Source: Melioribacteraceae bacterium 4301-Me | GTDB taxonomy: Bacteria > Bacteroidota > Ignavibacteria > Ignavibacteriales > Melioribacteraceae | DNA: 64,000 bases | Assembly (NCBI GenBank): GCA_041538185.1 | Contig: JBGORM010000002.1 | Span: 496,001 to 560,000 of the forward strand | Direction: 5' to 3' | In this document: in pieces, positions 38,990 through 48,131 of the stretch | How the letters are laid out: every line of letters starts with the position of its first letter | Numbering within the stretch: position 1 is the stretch's first letter | Program-made: the position numbers and the translations under genes | Notes under the pieces: generated by a model | The model's input: the letters and a program-made list of their open reading frames with translations, nothing else | What the model was told of the DNA's origin: nothing | Databases searched by the model: none

Positions 38990-39586
38990 ATGGATTTTTC
39001 AGATAATAAAAAAGTACTTGGTAATAATTCAACAAAACTTTTCGAATTAGATGACTTTGAACTAATTAAACGTTTTATAAATGGTGACCAAAGTGTGTTT
39101 AGAGTATTGGTAGGTAAGCACAAGGATAAGGTAAGAAATCTTGTCTATTTAACTATGAGTGATGCAGATTTTGTAGATGATATTTCTCAGGATGTATTTA
39201 TTAGTGTTTTTCATAAACTCAAAGATTTTCGCTTCGAGTCAAAATTTACAACTTGGCTTTACAGAATTACTGTTAACAAGTGCAAAGATTATTTAAGGAA
39301 AAAACAAGTAAGAAGTATTTTTTTGCCAATTGAAGATACTGATACTAAATACGGTGTACGAACAGTTGCAGAAAATATTGATATTCCAGGATTAGTAAGG
39401 AAAGCAATTGATAAGTTACCAGAGAAGCTGAAAGTGCCTTTAATTCTTAGAGATATCGAAGGATTTTCTTACAAAGAAATAGCTGACCAGCTGGGCTGTG
39501 AAGTGGGTACTATTAAATCGAGGATTTTTAGAGCAAGAGAAACATTGAAAATAATTTTAGAGCCTTTTCAAAAAGAGTTTTTTTAA
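38990..39586 (+). CDS. ECF-type RNA polymerase sigma factor
   Basis: 198 residues with sigma region 2 (about 22-95: DFVDDISQDVFISVFHKL, TTWLYRITVNKCKDYLRKK) and region 4 (about 135-190: LPEKLKVPLILRDIEGFSYKEIADQLG followed by VGTIKSRIFRARETLK). Regions 1 and 3 are missing, as is usual for the ECF (sigma-24) class. Translationally coupled (2 bp) to a membrane protein of unknown family that would be the natural place for its anti-sigma factor. Confidence 0.95.
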   Translation: MDFSDNKKVLGNNSTKLFELDDFELIKRFINGDQSVFRVLVGKHKDKVRNLVYLTMSDADFVDDISQDVFISVFHKLKDFRFESKFTTWLYRITVNKCKDYLRKKQVRSIFLPIEDTDTKYGVRTVAENIDIPGLVRKAIDKLPEKLKVPLILRDIEGFSYKEIADQLGCEVGTIKSRIFRARETLKIILEPFQKEFF

Positions 39587-39588
39587 CA

Positions 39589-40851
39589 ATGCTTGAAAAT
39601 CAAAAAGTAAAAAAATCTATTCCATTTGATTCCTTAAAGCGAACCCTTCCTCTTGTTACTATATTTATTCTTACCGCTGCCTTAATGTTTTACTTTCGTT
39701 ACCATAAGAAAAACTTTAATAGCTTTATTGAATCTGATAAGAAAAGTTTGATTTCTCTTTATACTGAGAACTTAAAACCACTTTTCTTTAAATCAGAAAT
39801 TACAAATGAAGACATCTTTAATTTTGCGGTAAGTCGACAATTACCACTTATAAAAGAAAATAACAAAGAATTTATACTTGCTAATAGTGATTCAGCAGGG
39901 TATCAAGTTTACGAGCTAAAACATGAGCATCAGATTTCTACTGTTAATAACTATGCTAACTTTAAAAATTACTTTCATTTAAACGATAAAGAAAGCACTG
40001 AGCTGGATTCTATTTTGAATTCGTACAAGAGAAATATTTACAAATACGTTTGGCTTAATGATAAAAACACAGTTGCAGTAAATCCATTGTTGCTAACATT
40101 ACAAAAGGAAATTTTAGGTTCTTTAATTTCTTTTGTTAGTAAAAAGGATAAAAATAAAATTCTGAAATTATCCTCTAAAGAATTTTATGATAAAATACAA
40201 ACTAATATTCCTAATCTAACTAATTTTTCCCAGTCAGATACAAGTAAAGATTTTATAATTCTAGCGCCCGATACCATGTTAATAGCAAAAGTTAAATTTA
40301 ATCCCGAAAGTTTTGATACTATTTATAGTCGGTGGGAAGTTAATTTGCAAAAAATTAAAAGCCAGTTAAAGAATTTTCAAAAGGGTGAGACTAGGTTAGC
40401 CACACAATTAAAGGACATTAAAATAGATGTTCCAGATTTAATAATTGCTGAATTATTCCCAAACAAGGCTGATAAATCTGTAAAATCTAGCATTGATAAA
40501 TTGAGATTCAAAATACCTAAAACGCAAAATCAATTTATGCAAGATTCTCTAATTGATAGTTTAAGAGAAATCATTTTTTTAGCTTCTAAACTTTCATTGA
40601 ATAATTTACAGAACGAACCTTTTCAGGTATTTAAGGGCGATAAAATTCAGAAAAGAATAATACCATCTAGAGTAAAGGAAGTGGAGAAAGTTGAACTTGG
40701 CAATATTGATAAAATAGTTAATGAGGTTGTTAAAGAATTTTCTAAGGGTGATAAAGCTGACTGGGAAAAATTTGGTCAAAAAATTGACTCTCTTACTAAA
40801 AATATTTCAGAAAAAGAAAAAAATTCTGTAAATAAGAAAATAAATAAGTAA
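39589..40851 (+). CDS. Unknown single-pass membrane protein coupled to ECF sigma factor
   Basis: 420 residues, no family recognised. After 20 cytoplasmic residues there is one membrane helix (about 21-36, TLPLVTIFILTAALMFYF), then some 380 mostly hydrophilic residues rich in Lys, Asn and Ser with coiled-coil-like helices (SRWEVNLQKIKSQLKNF; the last 40 residues). No zinc-finger anti-sigma motif (HxxxCxxC) is present. Its start codon follows the sigma stop by 2 bp, so it is a candidate non-canonical anti-sigma or sensor. Confidence 0.7.
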   Translation: MLENQKVKKSIPFDSLKRTLPLVTIFILTAALMFYFRYHKKNFNSFIESDKKSLISLYTENLKPLFFKSEITNEDIFNFAVSRQLPLIKENNKEFILANSDSAGYQVYELKHEHQISTVNNYANFKNYFHLNDKESTELDSILNSYKRNIYKYVWLNDKNTVAVNPLLLTLQKEILGSLISFVSKKDKNKILKLSSKEFYDKIQTNIPNLTNFSQSDTSKDFIILAPDTMLIAKVKFNPESFDTIYSRWEVNLQKIKSQLKNFQKGETRLATQLKDIKIDVPDLIIAELFPNKADKSVKSSIDKLRFKIPKTQNQFMQDSLIDSLREIIFLASKLSLNNLQNEPFQVFKGDKIQKRIIPSRVKEVEKVELGNIDKIVNEVVKEFSKGDKADWEKFGQKIDSLTKNISEKEKNSVNKKINK

Positions 40852-40952
40852 AAACATATTTTATGATTGGTATTCTTAGTGTTTAATTGTATGGGTGAGT
40901 TTAACATTGAATTTTAGTTTTAGTATGATTGTCACAAAATTATTAATAAGTC

Positions 40953-43025
40953 ATGCAAATGAATTTTTACAAAATAACACGAACAAGAAAATTAGAATAC
41001 ACAATTCTATTTTCTATTTTGCTTTTTTTGTTTGATGTTATTTTTTCTTCGCACGATTCAATTATTATCCACATTGCTCACGAAATTATTGTCTTTTTGG
41101 TTATTACTTCTCTTTACATTTATCTAAAAGATTTCTTAGCCATTAGAACAAATTCACCTTTTACTTTAGTGGTTAATTCATTAATACTGGCAGCATTAAT
41201 ATTTTTTATTCTTACTCTAACCAACACTTTCTTTAATTATTCTGAAATTAATAGTAATAAAATTAGTTTTCCTGGTTCTTTTTCCTTGCTCTTGATTATC
41301 TTTATTCTTATTGGAGCTGCTACATTTATTTTTTCAGGTTTTCGTGAGTTATTTTACTTTCGTCAGAAGAAAAATCTGCAGATGTACTTTAACACAATGC
41401 TTGTTTTTTTAGCATTAGCATATTTTTCTAATTTGCTAATAAAATTTGATGACACTTTTGATTATCCAAAAGATGCTTTTTTTGTTGTATCTATAATATT
41501 AATTTCTATTAACTCGCTTAGAGTTGCATGGATTGCATTTTTAAGTAAAAAACAAAAAATATATTTGCTCATTATATCAATAATACTCACAACTTTATTT
41601 GGGGTAAATTTTGGGCTTTTGATAGATAGTAATGCTGTAAAGTCGGTTATTTATAACTTCTCGCCTGGTCTTTTCTCAATTTTTATTTTAACTATGATTT
41701 ATGGGATGATTTACTCCAGTGTAATATTCTTTACTACACTTTTTCATTTACCAACGGCTGAAGAGTTTGATAGAAAAGCAGAAGAGGTAAGTTCATTATT
41801 TGATTTAACCAAACTTATTACTCAAGTTTTTGACTTAAGTGAATTAGCTGATACTATAACTGCGCTGACAACAAAAGTTTGCAACTCGGATTTTGCTTGG
41901 CTTGTTACTGCTAAAAATGAAAAATTTGTTTTAAATTCAGTTAACAATATAGAATATAACGACGCTGAAAAAGTCACAGAGTTTTTGTTAGACGAATATT
42001 CTTATGATATTGTAAATGTATTAACAATAAAGAAAAGTACTATAAAAATAAGGGATAAAGATGAAAGCAAGACTCTAAGTTTTGGCGCAATAGCCATAGC
42101 CCCATTACGAGTTCATGGAAAATTAAATGGCTATTTATTCACAGCAAGAAAGCATGAATATAATTTTGATGAAGAAGATATAAAAGCAGTAGGAGCGTTT
42201 GCCGATTATGCTTCAGTAGCTGTTGAAAATGCAAAGCATATAAAAGAATCATTGGAAAAAGAAAGACTGGAAAAGGAACTTGATGTTGCAAGGGAGATTC
42301 AATATAAAATATTACCGCGCAAGATTCCTAATTTTAAAAACTTGACAATTTCAACAGTATTTGTCCCGGCTTTTGAGGTGGGAGGCGACTATTACGATTT
42401 TTTCGAACTGAATGATGATTGTCTGGGATTCGTTGTTGCAGATGTATCTGGTAAAGGTATTTCAGCTGCTTTTATTATGTCAGAATTAAAAGGTATTTTT
42501 GAATCGTTAGCAAATATAATCGTTACACCTAAAAAACTATTGACAAAAGCCAATGAACTATTGAAAAATACCTTAGATAAAAAAAATTTTGTAACTGCCA
42601 TTTATGGGATTATTGACTTTAAAAAAGAACAACTTAAATTTGCAAGAGCAGGTCATACCCCCGTTCTTTATTTTTCTGAAAATAAACTTACAAAGTTGAA
42701 ACCACAGGGTATAGGCTTGGGTTTGGATTATGGACATAGTTTTGAAAATACATTATCTGAAGTAACGATAGAGTTAAAAGATAATGATATTATAACGTTT
42801 TATTCTGATGGTATTCCTGAAGCAAAAAATTCAAAATTAGAAGATTTTGGGTATGATAGATTTGTTGAAATATTACGTGAAAACTGTAATGAAAGTCCGG
42901 ATTATATTTCAAGCGAATTGATGAAACAAATTAGTATGTTCTCTAAAGATAAATCTCAGCACGATGATATTACTTTAGTCCTATTTAAATGGAAATCAAA
43001 TAACAAATTAAATGGAGATAGTTAA
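40953..43025 (+). CDS. SpoIIE/RsbU-type phosphatase with membrane and GAF sensor
   Basis: 690 residues: about eight membrane helices (residues 13-255), a GAF domain (about 275-425), a helical linker with EKERLEKELDVAREIQYKI, and a PP2C-like SpoIIE phosphatase whose metal-binding aspartates are kept (GGDYYDFF, VVADVSGKG, ARAGHTPVLYF, FYSDGIPEAK, HDDITLVLFK). Such enzymes dephosphorylate STAS antagonists. Its stop overlaps the STAS start (TAATG), making it the obvious partner. No Shine-Dalgarno is seen. Confidence 0.93.
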   Translation: MQMNFYKITRTRKLEYTILFSILLFLFDVIFSSHDSIIIHIAHEIIVFLVITSLYIYLKDFLAIRTNSPFTLVVNSLILAALIFFILTLTNTFFNYSEINSNKISFPGSFSLLLIIFILIGAATFIFSGFRELFYFRQKKNLQMYFNTMLVFLALAYFSNLLIKFDDTFDYPKDAFFVVSIILISINSLRVAWIAFLSKKQKIYLLIISIILTTLFGVNFGLLIDSNAVKSVIYNFSPGLFSIFILTMIYGMIYSSVIFFTTLFHLPTAEEFDRKAEEVSSLFDLTKLITQVFDLSELADTITALTTKVCNSDFAWLVTAKNEKFVLNSVNNIEYNDAEKVTEFLLDEYSYDIVNVLTIKKSTIKIRDKDESKTLSFGAIAIAPLRVHGKLNGYLFTARKHEYNFDEEDIKAVGAFADYASVAVENAKHIKESLEKERLEKELDVAREIQYKILPRKIPNFKNLTISTVFVPAFEVGGDYYDFFELNDDCLGFVVADVSGKGISAAFIMSELKGIFESLANIIVTPKKLLTKANELLKNTLDKKNFVTAIYGIIDFKKEQLKFARAGHTPVLYFSENKLTKLKPQGIGLGLDYGHSFENTLSEVTIELKDNDIITFYSDGIPEAKNSKLEDFGYDRFVEILRENCNESPDYISSELMKQISMFSKDKSQHDDITLVLFKWKSNNKLNGDS

Positions 43026-43384
43026 TGGCGGATTTTATAGTCAACTTAAGAGGAGTTGGCAACGTGAGCGTAATTGACCTTAAAGGTTACTTGGATGCTC
43101 ATACCGCACCCGAACTGGAAAATATTTTTAATAAACTTGTTGACGAAAAGAAATTTCAAGTTGTTGTGAACTTTCATGATCTCCAGTATATAAGTAGCGC
43201 CGGCTTGGGTGTATTTATGGCTTATGTTGAAACAATGCGGAACAATAGGGGAGATATAAAATTCTCCAATATGAAAGAAAATGTTTACAACATTTTTGAT
43301 TTGCTCGGCTTTCCTGTTCTTTATGAATTTTATAAAGATGAAAGGGAAGCTATCAATAAGTTTAATGAACAGGAAAAATCTTGA
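43025..43384 (+). CDS. STAS anti-sigma factor antagonist (RsbV-like)
   Basis: 119 residues, single STAS domain with DLQYISSAGLGVF (Ser57/58 as the phosphorylation site). It follows the phosphatase by one overlapping base and its stop overlaps the TTG start of the kinase gene. Substrate of both the RsbW-like kinase and the phosphatases, by homology with the RsbV/RsbW/RsbU switch. Confidence 0.94.
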   Translation: MADFIVNLRGVGNVSVIDLKGYLDAHTAPELENIFNKLVDEKKFQVVVNFHDLQYISSAGLGVFMAYVETMRNNRGDIKFSNMKENVYNIFDLLGFPVLYEFYKDEREAINKFNEQEKS

Positions 43385-43812
43385 ACATTAATAACAAAAA
43401 TTTTATAAGAAACTTAGTTGTAAAAAGTACAACTGAAAATCTTTCGTTAGTTAGAAAGTTCACGAAAGATGCTGCATTGTATTGCGGTTTTGACGAAGAT
43501 ACTGCTTCTAAAATTGTTCTTGCAGTCGATGAGGCTTGTACTAACATAATTAAACATGCTTATAAATATTCCCCTCAAGGTGAAATTTTTATTTCCATTA
43601 ACTTTGTTTCCCCTAAATTTACCGTTACAATTACTGATAAAGGCAATCATTTTAATCCTGAACTTGTTCCGGTGCCAAATATTAAAGAATATTATAAACT
43701 AAAAAAAGTTGGCGGCTTGGGTATTTTTTTAATGAAAAAGTTAATGGACGAAGTTAGCTACTCTTCAATTGAAAACACTAATAAAGTTGTTTTGACTAAA
43801 TATTTGTCTTAA
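43381..43812 (+). CDS. Anti-sigma factor serine kinase (RsbW/SpoIIAB-like)
   Basis: 143 residues of the HATPase_c fold: N box VDEACTNIIKHAYKY (near 47), ITDKGNHFNPE and GGLGIFLMKKLMDEV. Starts at TTG (43381), the TTGA overlapping the STAS stop, which implies coupled translation. RsbW-type proteins bind a sigma factor or another target and phosphorylate the STAS protein. No sigma-B-type sigma gene is in this window; the only sigma gene near is the ECF one, so the target is unknown. Confidence 0.93.
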   Translation: MNINNKNFIRNLVVKSTTENLSLVRKFTKDAALYCGFDEDTASKIVLAVDEACTNIIKHAYKYSPQGEIFISINFVSPKFTVTITDKGNHFNPELVPVPNIKEYYKLKKVGGLGIFLMKKLMDEVSYSSIENTNKVVLTKYLS

Positions 43813-43816
43813 CCAA

Positions 43817-45496
43817 ATGAATAATACCGATAAATCTCTTGCTCTGAGAAATTTAACAGCTTTAGTAGATTTTAGTAATCTTATTAATTCGAGTTTGGAT
43901 TTAAACTTCATATTAAATAATTTGTTATTGACCTGCCTCACTAAATTTCAAACGAGTAAAGCCTTAATTGCTATTGCAGATGAAAATGGTCAACTAATAG
44001 TTCATGCTTACAAAGGCATTCCCAAAGTAGAAATAGATAAGTTCCCCAAGTTATACGCTGATACATATTATGAAAACAATGAATTTAAAAATTTTGCTGC
44101 AAGAAACAGTTTTTTAATTCATAGAGCTTTTAATTCCGCTGCTAAAACAAAAGGGGTAATTTTACTGGGTGCAAGGTTAATAAAAAAAGATTATTCTGAG
44201 GATGATATTGATTTTTTAGATACACTGCTAAATGTAGGTGTTACTGCTATTGAAAATTCAATAATTATGCGGCAATTAAAACAACTTAACCGTGCTTTGG
44301 GTGCTAAGGTAAATCAATTAAGCTCTTTGTTTGATTTAAGTAAAGAGTTTAGCGGGATACTCGATATAAAAAAAATTGGCAAGGTTTTAGTGTTTTCTGT
44401 AATAGGACAAATGCTGGTTGCAAAATATGCTGTTGTTACTCACTATAATGGAGTGTTACAATTAATAGAAAATAATTTTGATGAAACTGAATTAAAGAAA
44501 GTTTTACAAGATGTATTCATAGAGGAAATTAAGGAACCTCTTAACAAAGATGAAATTGCCGAGAAATTTCTATCATTAAGAAAATTGGGCGCTGAATTGA
44601 TTGTCCCAATGAAAATTAAAAACATAACAAAAGGACTTATTTTATTAGGCAAAAGAAAAAATGAACTTGGGTATACACGCTCTGATGTTGAATTTATTTC
44701 TTCTATAGGAAGCCTTGCTATAATTTCTATTGATAATGCAATGCTGTTTCAAGAAACACTCGAAAAGGAAAGATTGGAAAAGGATATCGAAATTGCACGT
44801 AATATTCAAAAAAACTTATTTCCTAAGACTATCCCATCGTTTTCAAATATTAAACTATCAGCTTATAATTCTCCTGCTAGAACGGTAGGCGGTGATTATT
44901 ATGATATAATAAAATTAGATGAAGAAAGATTGTTAGTTGCAATTGCTGATGTTTCCGGGAAAGGTGTTCCAGCTGCATTAATTATGGCAAACTTACAGGC
45001 GTTCTTAAAATCAATATGTAAGCAAGAATTTTTTCTTCCGCAAGCAACGAATGTTTTAAATGACTTAGTCTCTGAAAATACAATGATGGGGAATTTTATA
45101 ACTTTCTTTTGGGCAGTTTTCAACAATAATACTAAAGAGTTAATTTATGTTAATGCGGGTCATAACCCACCTCTTCTTATTAGAAATGGGCAAATTACTA
45201 AACTTAAAAAGGGAGGAATGATATTAGGTTTTCTTCCCACATCAACACCTTATTTATACGAAGTTGTACAAATGCAAACTAATGATACTTTAGTTCTTTT
45301 TACTGATGGAGTTACCGAAGCTATGAACTCACAAGGTCAAGAATTTACCGACGAAAGGTTAGAGGAATTGCTTAAAAATGTCTATGTTAACAACGCCAAT
45401 GAAATTCTTGAGTCAATTAAAACCGAATTAAAAAAATTTACGAATAATGCTGAACAGTCCGATGATATAACATGTATAGTAATCAAAATTCAATAA
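43817..45496 (+). CDS. SpoIIE/RsbU-type phosphatase with two GAF-like domains
   Basis: 559 residues, no membrane helix: GAF-like domains at about 10-155 and 165-310, the linker EKERLEKDIEIARNIQKNLF, and a SpoIIE domain with GGDYYDII, IADVSGKGVPAA, VNAGHNPPLLI, LFTDGVTEAM and SDDITCIV. The aspartates needed for metal are all there. Probably a cytoplasmic sensor branch of the same partner switch. Starts 4 bp after the kinase gene. Confidence 0.93.
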   Translation: MNNTDKSLALRNLTALVDFSNLINSSLDLNFILNNLLLTCLTKFQTSKALIAIADENGQLIVHAYKGIPKVEIDKFPKLYADTYYENNEFKNFAARNSFLIHRAFNSAAKTKGVILLGARLIKKDYSEDDIDFLDTLLNVGVTAIENSIIMRQLKQLNRALGAKVNQLSSLFDLSKEFSGILDIKKIGKVLVFSVIGQMLVAKYAVVTHYNGVLQLIENNFDETELKKVLQDVFIEEIKEPLNKDEIAEKFLSLRKLGAELIVPMKIKNITKGLILLGKRKNELGYTRSDVEFISSIGSLAIISIDNAMLFQETLEKERLEKDIEIARNIQKNLFPKTIPSFSNIKLSAYNSPARTVGGDYYDIIKLDEERLLVAIADVSGKGVPAALIMANLQAFLKSICKQEFFLPQATNVLNDLVSENTMMGNFITFFWAVFNNNTKELIYVNAGHNPPLLIRNGQITKLKKGGMILGFLPTSTPYLYEVVQMQTNDTLVLFTDGVTEAMNSQGQEFTDERLEELLKNVYVNNANEILESIKTELKKFTNNAEQSDDITCIVIKIQ

Positions 45497-45497
45497 T

Positions 45498-48071
45498 ATG
45501 CTTAAAACAATAAAAGATATTGTAATTAAAAATAGAAGAAATTCTGTAATTCTTTTAACAACACTTTTGGTAATTGTAGGTCTTATAAATTTCTATTTTA
45601 TTTTTGAGGTAACTACACAATCTAACGATGAATGCCTGTGGGTACAAAAGAAAATTAATAAAGACAGTACAGAAGTTTTTATTGATAAAGTAAAAGAAGG
45701 TGGGGTAACCTGGATTGCTGGAATAAGAAATGGGGATAGACTCATTAAAATTAATGGAGTAACAATTGATAATCTTATTACAGCCACGAAAGTGTTGGAT
45801 AGTGTTCCCAAAGGAGATTATGCTACATACCTTATTGGCAGGAATAACACTACATTTGAAACTAAAGTTTTGGTAAAAAAACTTATTAATCTTTTTGGAT
45901 TTAGCTATGCTTTATTAGGATTTATATGGATAATTGTTGGCTTTATAGTTGTAATGGCAAAATTAGATGGTAAAACGCAAAATGCTTTTTATAACATTGG
46001 TTTTTTTGCTACACTTTTTGCACTAAGTAATTTGTTTTACAGAGGACCTTCCGTACAAAATCCTATTTTTTCAAACATTTTTGTTTTCAGTATTGTTGTT
46101 ATTGCTTTTTTAATTGGGGCTACTTACTTGCCGTTTCAAATAGTCAAATTTTTTAATCTCTTCCCTGTAAGAAATAAAATTAATGATAAAAAATGGTATA
46201 AGAATACTTTAAAATATGCACCGCTGACAATTTTAGGTTTATCATTCGTTATTTTTTTTGTTGTATTCTTCCTTAAATTAAATTTCCTTAAACCTGAATA
46301 TGTTGTTATTGTAGGGAATAACCTCTTCTTAATACTTAATGTTGGAGGCTATATTATAGGATTAGTGCTTTTATTTATAAGTTATTCGAGGATGGATACT
46401 AAACAAGAAAGGAATTCTATTTTTGTAATTTTGATAGCCTACGTTGTTGGTGTTGCTGCATTGCTGTTTACTTATACCTTAGCAGGTGTTATTGCTGGAA
46501 CTATATTTAACAACCCAATTTATTTTACTCCTATTATTTTAATTTCACTTCTACCTGTAGCTTTTGGCTATTCGATATTTAAATATTCATTAATGGATGT
46601 TAGTGATGTTTTAAAAAACGCAATCTTTTATGGAACAGCAACTTTATCTATTGCCGCAGTTTATTTCTTGTTAATTTATGTAATTGGACAAGGTGTTAGT
46701 TCTGCAATTGGAACGGAATATCAAGGACTTATAGCCGGGTTAATTTTTATAATATTTGCAATTATTTTCCAGTCGGCTAAGGACAAATTTCAAAATTTGA
46801 TTACAATTAAGTTCTATCCAGAACAGTTTGCTTTTCACAACATACTTTTGAAATTTAGCAACGATATTACTACTGTTGTCGGCTTTGATAATATTTTAGA
46901 CACCACAGAAGAAATTTTTGTCAATTTACTCAAGCTTAAACACTTTGGTATATTTTTGAAAAATGAAAAGAAACAAGTGTTTGAATTGGTACGCAGTGAG
47001 GGTATCTTTTTGTCGAACATGAAGTTACATAATAATCAACACAAACTAGACAATTATTTTCAGAATAAAGCTGCTACAAACAAAAAGTTGGTTATTTATC
47101 GTGAAGAGTTTAAGGAACTATTTGGAGAAGAAGCTGATTTACTTATAGAAGAGCATATATATACTATAATTCCCCTTTTAATTAAATCAAGGTTGATTGG
47201 GTTGCTAGTATTTGGTTTGAAATTTTCCGGCTCTCAGTTTGCTGATAAGGAAATTGAACTGTTAAATGCTGCTGCTAATCAAACAGCAATTTCAATAGAA
47301 AATGCAAGATTATATGAATCTGAAGCCGAAAAAATTAAATTAGAAAAAGAGTTTGACAACGCAAGAAAAATCCAGGAAAGCTTACTTCCTAAAACTGTTC
47401 CACATATTCCAGGAATTGACATTTGTGGGAAAATGATACCTGCAATGCAAATTGGCGGTGATTATTATGATTTTATTCAAGTGAGTCAAAATGAATTTTT
47501 TATTGTAATTGCTGATGTTTCCGGTAAAGGATTATCGGCATCATTTTACATGTCTAAAATTCAAACAATGGTGAGATTGTATTGCGCGCAATTAAAGTCG
47601 CCAAAAGAAATACTGTGTGAAATTAACAGTCAGCTTTTTAATAATATTGAACGAAATAATTTTATCACACTTAGCTTAGCACTTTTTGATACTGAAAAAA
47701 AGAAGATTCAAATTTGTAGGGCCGGCCATACCCCTATGATTTTATTTAGGGAAGGACAACATTTTGTTGTTCAGCCCAGTGGAATAGGACTTGGACTTGA
47801 AAAAGGGAATATTTTTGAAGCCACATTAGAAGAAGAGTTAATGGATATGAAAAGGGGAGACCTTTATTGCTTTTTTTCCGATGGTGTAACTGAAAATATG
47901 AATAATCAAAAAGAACTTTACGGAATTAAAAACCTGCAGAATATTATTCTACAAAATTACTCATTGAGTTCTGCTGCCATTACAAACCGTGTAATCCAAA
48001 ACTTGGAAAATTTTAGAGGAACAACAACACAGTTCGACGATATAACACTAATTGTGGTTAAGTATACCTAA
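45498..48071 (+). CDS. PDZ-membrane-GAF-SpoIIE phosphatase
   Basis: 857 residues. One helix (residues 15-33), a PDZ-like domain outside the cell (about 45-120: IAGIRNGDRLIKINGVTID), about eight membrane helices (130-440), a GAF domain (445-605), a linker FDNARKIQESLLPKTVP, and a SpoIIE phosphatase (630-857) with GGDYYDFI, IADVSGKGLSAS, CRAGHTPMILF, FFSDGVTENM and FDDITLIV. The PDZ may bind a peptide or protein in the periplasm and control the phosphatase. Starts 1 bp after the previous gene. Confidence 0.9.
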   Translation: MLKTIKDIVIKNRRNSVILLTTLLVIVGLINFYFIFEVTTQSNDECLWVQKKINKDSTEVFIDKVKEGGVTWIAGIRNGDRLIKINGVTIDNLITATKVLDSVPKGDYATYLIGRNNTTFETKVLVKKLINLFGFSYALLGFIWIIVGFIVVMAKLDGKTQNAFYNIGFFATLFALSNLFYRGPSVQNPIFSNIFVFSIVVIAFLIGATYLPFQIVKFFNLFPVRNKINDKKWYKNTLKYAPLTILGLSFVIFFVVFFLKLNFLKPEYVVIVGNNLFLILNVGGYIIGLVLLFISYSRMDTKQERNSIFVILIAYVVGVAALLFTYTLAGVIAGTIFNNPIYFTPIILISLLPVAFGYSIFKYSLMDVSDVLKNAIFYGTATLSIAAVYFLLIYVIGQGVSSAIGTEYQGLIAGLIFIIFAIIFQSAKDKFQNLITIKFYPEQFAFHNILLKFSNDITTVVGFDNILDTTEEIFVNLLKLKHFGIFLKNEKKQVFELVRSEGIFLSNMKLHNNQHKLDNYFQNKAATNKKLVIYREEFKELFGEEADLLIEEHIYTIIPLLIKSRLIGLLVFGLKFSGSQFADKEIELLNAAANQTAISIENARLYESEAEKIKLEKEFDNARKIQESLLPKTVPHIPGIDICGKMIPAMQIGGDYYDFIQVSQNEFFIVIADVSGKGLSASFYMSKIQTMVRLYCAQLKSPKEILCEINSQLFNNIERNNFITLSLALFDTEKKKIQICRAGHTPMILFREGQHFVVQPSGIGLGLEKGNIFEATLEEELMDMKRGDLYCFFSDGVTENMNNQKELYGIKNLQNIILQNYSLSSAAITNRVIQNLENFRGTTTQFDDITLIVVKYT

Positions 48072-48131
48072 AAGACTTGATTAAAAGTGTAAACTTGTTT
48101 TCTTGGCATTGGTGCATAAAATATAAATAAA

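Noticed and set aside
38990..39586. ECF sigma as the proven target of the RsbW-like kinase
   Set aside because: Known RsbW/SpoIIAB kinases bind sigma-B/F-type factors; the link rests on proximity alone.
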